Shown: positions 35,826 through 40,376 of the stretch, piece by piece
How positions within the stretch are numbered: the first letter of the stretch is position 1
How the letters are laid out: each line of letters starts with the position of its first letter
Source of the DNA: CAVVIO01 sp963748095
Lineage (GTDB): Bacteria > Bacteroidota > Bacteroidia > Bacteroidales > UBA10428
DNA length: 40,376 nucleotides
Direction: 5' to 3'
NCBI GenBank assembly: GCA_963748095.1
Contig: CAVVIO010000062.1
Location: forward strand, 1-40,376
Notes under the pieces: generated by a model
Databases searched by the model: none
Seen by the model: only the letters and a program-made list of their open reading frames with translations
Told to the model about the DNA's origin: nothing
Program-made: the position numbers and the translations under genes

Positions 35826-37331
35826 TCAATCCCCGGATATTTCCTTTCTTTTTTCTTTCATAAAATCCTCAAGCGTTTGCATATTCGGTTTAATTGCAGA
35901 GCGGCCCGGGGTTCTGACAATATACTTTTTATCGAAAAACTCAGAATAACTTTTAATGATGTATTTATTTACACTTTTTTTGCCTGAGGCAATGTCCCTG
36001 AAAAACAACGTTTTTGGAATGTTTTTCAGTGCCGGTACTATACAGGTATCTTTTTCACAGGTTTTGATAAGTTCATATCTTGCTGTTAATTCCCGGTCGT
36101 ATTTTTTTGCCTTGCCGGAAATAATATCGATGTAAGCCGTGGAAATATTGTTATCCACAGAAAAAATAACCATGACAAATGCAGTAATAATCAGCACTCC
36201 GATTATACTGTTTGCTTGTAGGAATTCCGGATCCTTGTGTTTATAAATTTGCAGAAGCAAGACATTTAAATTAAAAAACCAGCCTGCAATAAAATACAAA
36301 TAGAAGACATTATCCGCCCTTCCCACGGGTTTCGACCCCGTTAACCAGGCATATACGAAATACATCAGAAATAACACAATGACAAAAGCCGGAAAGGAAT
36401 GAACGAACCGGATACGGCGGAAAAAATTTTCTTCCTCTATTTTTTTAACCAGTGAATTTCCCCACAACAGGACGTACACCAATGAAAATACAATAACCGG
36501 CAGTCCCCATTTAAAAAACGAAACAGTTGTCAATCCAAAAGCAGCAGTAAGACTTAATACAGGGTTTTCCGAATATTGAAATCCTTGTACCCGGTGGTAA
36601 TTTCCCGGGGCCGATATAAAAATCAATGTAAAAATCAGAGAAACAATGAACAACACAATATAATACCGGTTGGCTTTTTTTAAATGCAGCAAAGAATAAA
36701 GATTCAGTGAAATGATTACTGAATTTATTATTATTATTGAAATGGAATTGCCCCCGATAATTAGTACCAGTAAAAGTACCGACACTATTTTAAGAAAATA
36801 ATTGTAACCGGAAACAGGACCTGAATGTATCCGGCAGATAACGGATAAAAACCATAATGTGAGAATATTCGAAACCTGAAAAACCTTATAAGCAGAGAAC
36901 CAGTAAATTCCCTGCGAAATACTTGGCATTGCCATAAAATACAATGTGATGAAAAACCCCGAAAGAGCTGCAATATTTAAAATATTGAAATACGGACGAA
37001 AAACCTGCCAGACCAGCAGCGATATGGAAAATGAGATCAGCAGGATCAGAAATGCTGAAAACAGCCGGTAAGCTGCGAGGTTATTTTTTCCCAGCGGATT
37101 TAAATACGACAATGCAAAGGATGTATACCTGCCTGACCATTTTTCAAAATTGGTGACCTGTATACCAAGGAAACTATTTTTCCGGTACTGCATTACAGTA
37201 AAATAATCGTCGGACTGCGGATGGTCGTATTTTGAAATATATACAAAAGGGAATAATGTATACAGGCACAACAGAATGACGATCAGCGCTGATGTGTTGA
37301 GGCGGCGGCTTTTATCGAGGTTTAAAGGCAT
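35826..37331 (-). CDS. Polytopic membrane protein, DUF6056-like (possible GT-C-type glycosyltransferase)
   Basis: This 501-residue protein has about eleven predicted membrane helices and a soluble C-terminal tail of about 90 residues. After the first helix comes SKYDHPQSDDYF (D41, D42) and then FEKWSGRYTS (W65-R68), a pattern like DUF6056 and GT-C glycosyltransferases, in which an acidic pair after the first helix binds metal and lipid-linked sugar. The assignment is from motif and topology only. The gene is visibly A/T-rich compared with trpS and the LolC/E-like gene. It lies between direct copies of the composite repeat in an otherwise gene-poor stretch, suggesting acquisition or mobility (inference). 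Confidence 0.82.
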   Translation of the reverse strand: MPLNLDKSRRLNTSALIVILLCLYTLFPFVYISKYDHPQSDDYFTVMQYRKNSFLGIQVTNFEKWSGRYTSFALSYLNPLGKNNLAAYRLFSAFLILLISFSISLLVWQVFRPYFNILNIAALSGFFITLYFMAMPSISQGIYWFSAYKVFQVSNILTLWFLSVICRIHSGPVSGYNYFLKIVSVLLLVLIIGGNSISIIIINSVIISLNLYSLLHLKKANRYYIVLFIVSLIFTLIFISAPGNYHRVQGFQYSENPVLSLTAAFGLTTVSFFKWGLPVIVFSLVYVLLWGNSLVKKIEEENFFRRIRFVHSFPAFVIVLFLMYFVYAWLTGSKPVGRADNVFYLYFIAGWFFNLNVLLLQIYKHKDPEFLQANSIIGVLIITAFVMVIFSVDNNISTAYIDIISGKAKKYDRELTARYELIKTCEKDTCIVPALKNIPKTLFFRDIASGKKSVNKYIIKSYSEFFDKKYIVRTPGRSAIKPNMQTLEDFMKEKRKEISGD

Positions 37332-37427
37332 TGGGTTTTCAGGTAGTTCTGATTGTAAATATGCAAAAAATTTACTTAAATGGATCCGAATTTCAAAATT
37401 GAAAAATATGAAATTTACTTTCCGGAT

Positions 37428-37803
37428 GGTTGGTGATTGGTGATTGGTGATTGGTGATGTGATGGTGATTGGTGCCGGTAAGAAGGATGTCCCCCGCTGG
37501 CGGGGGTGCAGGGGGTGGAAATGTGAATTTGAGTTTGAGTGTGAGTGAAGAGATGAGAGATGAGTAGTGAGAGATGAGAACCCTGTAAGTGGTCGGAGAC
37601 CCTGACAGCGGTTGGGGAGTGGTCAGTGATCAGTGATCAGTAAACAGTGATCATAATCAGTAAACAGTGATCAGTAAACAGTTATCAGTAATCAGTAATC
37701 AGTTACAGGTCTACAGTTTACAGCCTAAAAACCTACAACTTACAGGAGTACCTGTGATCTAAAAGTCTACAGCCTAAAATCTTGTTTCTTTGTCACTTCT
37801 TAT
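37428..37803 (+). repeat. Composite repeat block, third copy
   Basis: Same modules, same orientation and same cyclic order as at 35.0-35.8 kb, but starting at a different point. It runs GTGATTG heptamers (37430-37470), module D (37471-37519), tail, GTGAGAG heptamers (37551-37578), module A (37580-37621, one or two mismatches), GATCAGT/AAACAGT heptamers (37622-37704), then a diverged module C (to 37803) ending in TTTGTCACTTCTT. Confidence 0.9.
37471..37519 (+). repeat. 49-bp module D, copy 3
   Basis: Identical to copies 1 and 2. Together with copy 2 it brackets the polytopic membrane gene in direct orientation, 1,801 bases apart. Confidence 0.95.
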
Positions 37804-38420
37804 GAATTGAATTGGGTAAACGCCCCCTGTTGAAATCCCCTCCGGCAGGTAATGAATTATTTCCGGAAGGAGATTTACTGCATAATTATAAATACATTCT
37901 AAATAACGATGAGTATCAATCCCTTTATTTATAGTGCATACAGTTTTTTGTGTGTATCTATATGAAAAAAAATTACATCAGAATTTGCATCGTATATATA
38001 TTTTTTATATTTTAGTTTTTGATTAATCAAGATTTATAATTTCTGTCTTGGGAGATGTTAGGGAAGCGGCAGAAATTTTCTCAGTACACAACGATTTATT
38101 GATAGGAGGATTTAAAAAGACAGCATGTTGGCTGTGGAATACCCCGGAAAGGGTACTTAAAATTTTTTATTCACTAAAAACGAAACGTTATGTTATGACT
38201 GAATGAAGTTATTGAAACGAACCGGCCCATGGCGGTGGTAAATGGGATGCTGATGATTGCAAAATAGCTGACAGGTAAATTTACCCATACCCCCCATCCG
38301 GTAAACACAAAAATGTAACAGTTAAACCAAATGATGAGTGCTGGCTGACACGGTTCGCCGGGCAGTCCTGAACTGACAGAATGCGTATTCTTCTGAAGGG
38401 GCGTACTATGTCCATGCAGG
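37804..38420. other. Gene-free A/T-rich region
   Basis: There is an imperfect dyad near 37846-37877 (CCTCCGG...CCGGAAGG) and a very A/T-rich stretch at 37960-38040. I see no coding frame with real composition; frames running leftward from the adjacent array are by-products of its 21-bp period. A decayed gene cannot be excluded. Confidence 0.5.
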
Positions 38421-38738
38421 ATCCGGAAGATCGTTGACAGTATCCGGAGTGCCGTTGACAGTATCCGGAACGCGATTGACAGCATCCGGAGCGCGTCTGC
38501 AAAATCCGGAACGCGACTGACAGTATCCGGAGCGCCGTTGACAGTATCCGGAACGCGATTGACAGCATCCGGAGTGCGTCTGCAAAACCCGGAACGCCGT
38601 TGACAGCATCCGGAGTGCCGTTGACAGTATCCGGAGCGCGATTGACAGTATCCGGAGCGCGTCTGCAAAACCCGGAGCGCCGTTGACAGCATCCGGAACG
38701 CGTCTGCAAAATCCGGAACGCCGTTGACAGTATCCGGA
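38421..38738 (+). repeat. Tandem array of fifteen 20-21 bp units
   Basis: Each unit starts ATCCGGA (sometimes ACCCGGA), then a variable tetramer-pentamer such as GCGCC, GTGCC or ACGCG, then one of two endings: TTGACAG[TC] (11 units of 21 bp, one reading CTGACAGT) or TCTGCAAA (4 units of 20 bp, numbers 4, 8, 12 and 14). A partial sixteenth ATCCGGA closes the array. TCCGGA is palindromic. The units lack unique spacers, so it is not a CRISPR. Confidence 0.93.
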
Positions 38739-38760
38739 GAGTGTAAAATAGACTGTGTAA
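38737..38760 (+). repeat. 24-bp element, second copy
   Basis: GAGAGTGTAAAATA followed by GACTGTGTAA matches 31418-31441 with two differences, in the same orientation. Here it directly follows the 21-bp array and precedes the 227-residue gene by 44 bases. It resembles an insertion-sequence end, but no transposase lies nearby. Confidence 0.7.
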
Positions 38761-38803
38761 ACTAAGTTTTTATTTAATAATGTCTAACCAAAATTTTTAA
38801 ACG

Positions 38804-39487
38804 ATGAACAAAAGACAAATGTGGAAACGTAACATGTACAAAATGGTTTGCAGGACTGCTGCAGCTAACACGGAAAGTGTTCAAAAGATCTCAAAATTTG
38901 AAAAGGGTGTTACCCGGTTGAAGGAAGTTGTTGATGAAATAGACGAAATAGCTGCTCAACAGGAAACCAACCTGAAAGGTATTGCCGCTGAGAAAGATCA
39001 AACCATTGATGATATGATAGCTCTGGCAGTGGACATTTCAGGAGCTATTCATTCTTACGCGAAAGAAGTGAATGATAGGGTTTTACTGGATAAGGTAAAT
39101 TATCCTTCTTCAGCATGGGAAAAAATGAGTGAAGTAAAGTTATTGAATGCAACCAGTATTCTCATTAATCTGACGAAAAATGTTCCTGCAGAAGCTTATG
39201 CTGAAGTGGGGATCAGTCCGGAAGATCTGCAACAATTAGAAGAATTGTATAATAATTACAAAGAAGTACAGCCTGCTCCGCGTGAGGCTATCATCGATCG
39301 AAAAGGGTATACTGCCCGGCTTGGAGAATTGTTTGATGAAGCCTATGATATTGTAAAATATTCGCTGGATAAACTGGCTACCCAGTTTAAAAGGAAAGAT
39401 CCGGATTTTTATCTTACCTATAAATCTGCCCGCCAGATTATTGACCTTGGCGGAAAACAAAACGGGGAGGAAGAAGACGCTGCATAA
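38804..39487 (+). CDS. Predicted helical protein of unknown function
   Basis: I do not recognise this family. The 227 residues look cytosolic and almost wholly alpha-helical, with a basic start (MNKRQMWKRNMYKMV), a heptad-like stretch (FEKGVTRLKEVVDEIDEIAAQQ) and an acidic end (NGEEEDAA). There is no signal peptide, no membrane helix and no recognisable catalytic motif. Codon use and composition look like a normal gene, and it has its own strong terminator, so it is likely expressed. It lies between the 21-bp array and 24-bp element upstream and a long GTGATTG tract downstream, with no operon partner. Confidence 0.85.
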   Translation: MNKRQMWKRNMYKMVCRTAAANTESVQKISKFEKGVTRLKEVVDEIDEIAAQQETNLKGIAAEKDQTIDDMIALAVDISGAIHSYAKEVNDRVLLDKVNYPSSAWEKMSEVKLLNATSILINLTKNVPAEAYAEVGISPEDLQQLEELYNNYKEVQPAPREAIIDRKGYTARLGELFDEAYDIVKYSLDKLATQFKRKDPDFYLTYKSARQIIDLGGKQNGEEEDAA

Positions 39488-39510
39488 TTTTCGTTTGGTT
39501 TTTCTGTAAT

Positions 39511-39547
39511 AAAAGCCGGCTTTTTCGTTGTGTAAGCCGGCTTTTTT
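39511..39547 (+). terminator. Rho-independent terminator of the helical-protein gene
   Basis: AAAAGCCGGC pairs with GCCGGCTTTT around a 15-base loop and is followed by a run of six T, 24 bases after the stop at 39487. Confidence 0.92.
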
Positions 39548-39548
39548 G

Positions 39549-39822
39549 TGATTTGGTGTTTGGTGATTGGAATGGTGGTGAATGGTGAATGGTGAATGGT
39601 GATTGGTGAATGGTGTGAATGGTGAATGGTGATTGGTGAATGGTGATATGATGTGATTGGTGATTGGTGAATGGTGATTGGTGAATGGTGAATGGTGTGA
39701 TTGGTGAATGGTGTGAATGGTGATTGGTGAATGGTGATTGGTGTGAATGGTGATTGGTGATTGGTGATTGGTGAATGGTGATTGGTGAATGGATGGGAGT
39801 TGGTGATTGGTAATCGGTAATC
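39549..39822 (+). repeat. Long GTGATTG/GTGAATG heptamer tract
   Basis: About 35 units, mostly GTGATTG or GTGAATG with occasional short units (GTG, ATG), run without interruption after the terminator. Each unit carries TGA on the plus strand. Confidence 0.92.
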
Positions 39823-39915
39823 AGTTACAGGTCTGACAGTTCAGATTAAATACTTACAACCTGGAGTCCTTGTCACCCGTCACTTTGTCACATTGTCACT
39901 TCTTGTGATTGGGGA
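39823..39915 (+). repeat. Diverged copy of module C
   Basis: CAGTTACAGGTCTGACAGT at the start and ACATTGTCACTTCTTGTGAT at the end match module C of the composite repeat; the middle is diverged. As elsewhere, it lies next to a GTGATTG tract and, 60 bases further on, a GTGAGAG-type tract. Confidence 0.75.
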
Positions 39916-39975
39916 AGAGGTCATGCATGAAAAGCTGATTTTTTTTTGACTTCGATTTTCATAATTCCTGAAAAA

Positions 39976-39999
39976 CTCACCTCTCATCTCTCATCTCTT
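39976..39999 (-). repeat. Short GTGAGAG-type tract at the end of the last gene
   Basis: On the minus strand it reads GAGATGAGAGATGAGAGGTG. It supplies the final codons (RDER) and the TGA stop (39986-39984) of the gene entering from the right edge. Confidence 0.8.
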
Positions 40000-40376
40000 T
40001 TCCTGACAAACAGCCACCTTTTCACCCCGTTTTTCGCATTCTGCAATACCAGTTCCTTCAGCCAGGGAAGGGGACTGTTGTGCCATCGCTGGGGATGAAC
40101 GGTAAATAGTATTTTATCGGGAAGCCTTCCTTCGCGGGCGGCGTTGATTATTTCTTTTGTGGAATGAAAGACCAGTCCTTTTTTTATCCATTCTTCCTGT
40201 TGCGGCACTTTGTCGCGCACGCTGGTTTTCCAGCCGTCCCAGCGGCGGCCGGTATCGGTTAAGTACAATACCTCCGAGAAATCGGTATCGAAATACGGTT
40301 CGCCGGAAATGCCGAAATCGTGGTAGTTGTAGTGTTTCCACAGGTCGCGGCTGTCGTACGGGCTTTTCGGGCTGCC
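39984..40376 (-). CDS. Conserved hypothetical protein, C-terminal part (cut by window edge)
   Basis: The frame is open to base 40376, so only the last 130 residues are visible and the start lies outside. The fragment reads GSPKSPYDSRDLWKHYNY at its start, then LYLTDTGRRWDGWKTSVRDKV, HSTKEIINAAREGRLPDKILFTVHPQRWHNS and WLKELVLQNAKNGVKRW. I recall similar C-termini in Bacteroidota hypothetical proteins sometimes labelled polysaccharide-deacetylase-like. The HPQRW motif could belong to such an active site, but I cannot confirm this from a fragment. Its last few residues and stop come from a GTGAGAG-type tract. Confidence 0.75.
   Translation of the reverse strand, partial: GSPKSPYDSRDLWKHYNYHDFGISGEPYFDTDFSEVLYLTDTGRRWDGWKTSVRDKVPQQEEWIKKGLVFHSTKEIINAAREGRLPDKILFTVHPQRWHNSPLPWLKELVLQNAKNGVKRWLFVRKRDER

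Noticed and set aside
35246..35829. Short minus-strand open frames with PPAPPPAGD- or PCTPASGG-like sequence in the composite repeats
   Set aside because: They are made entirely of module D and heptamer sequence, occur wherever these modules do, and have no start or family evidence.
38174..38709. Three overlapping minus-strand open frames across the 21-bp array, rich in SGYCQRRSG-like repeats
   Set aside because: The unit length is a multiple of three, so any stop-free unit gives open frames in all registers. There is no signal, promoter or family, and the register slips at each 20-bp unit. They are by-products of the array.
38421..38738. CRISPR array
   Set aside because: Units are contiguous 20-21 bp repeats without unique spacers, and no cas gene is present. 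The same holds for the heptamer tracts.

Overview
The window looks like a chromosomal segment of a Bacteroidota bacterium, most likely of the Bacteroidales/Marinilabiliales type. Evidence: a type IX secretion (T9SS) cell-surface operon with a CHU_C/gliding-motility C-terminal domain, a PorP/SprF partner and SprB repeats; lineage-typical families (DUF4270 and DUF4296 lipoproteins, an HU-CCDC81/SPOR protein, a half-length glycogen-synthase-like gene beside panC-panD and glmS); and several promoters with the Bacteroidota -7 element TAnnTTTG. No rRNA, tRNA, phage, CRISPR or intact transposase gene was seen.

Layout. 1-11.6 kb is mostly housekeeping: the end of an ABC-2 exporter operon, ispD, a DUF2461 protein, an orphan receiver protein, a GT4 glycosyltransferase, a membrane-anchored coiled-coil protein, a PHP-domain protein, dnaG, a sirtuin with a beta-barrel protein, and an HU-CCDC81/SPOR protein. 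11.7-15.6 kb is a four-gene nucleotide-sugar operon (WbpE-like aminotransferase, WbpD-like N-acetyltransferase, galE, rfbB) for surface polysaccharide. It abuts glmS, which supplies the amino-sugar precursor from the other strand. 15.6-21.1 kb carries glmS, a DUF4270 lipoprotein and a truncated glycogen-synthase-like protein, divergent from panC-panD.

21.3-31.0 kb is one minus-strand T9SS operon read from 30993 down to 21279. It holds two small secreted SprB-like proteins, a giant adhesin of about 2,400 residues, a PorP/SprF outer-membrane protein and a DUF4296 lipoprotein. The adhesin has twelve 90-residue Ig-like repeats, a P-like domain, about eight SprB repeats and a CHU_C domain. Its frame is broken in repeat 4 by a +1 offset exactly at a CCC TGA site. 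The small proteins are homologous to its N-terminus.

31.0-40.4 kb is unusual. Ordinary genes (a four-helix-bundle protein, a LolC/E-like permease, rbfA, trpS, a polytopic membrane protein, an unrecognised helical protein and a truncated final gene) are separated by a mosaic of intergenic repeats. Four different tandem repeats share a 7-bp period (GTGAGAG, GTGATTG/GTGAATG, CTGACTA, GATCAGT/AAACAGT). They are interleaved in fixed cyclic order with three longer modules, two of which can form hairpins. The GTGAGAG tracts overlap the stop codons of three genes and carry TGA in every frame on one strand. Perfect 49-bp direct repeats bracket the polytopic membrane gene. A separate array of 15 units of 20-21 bp lies upstream of the unrecognised 227-residue gene. 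This mosaic is the best candidate for something undescribed.
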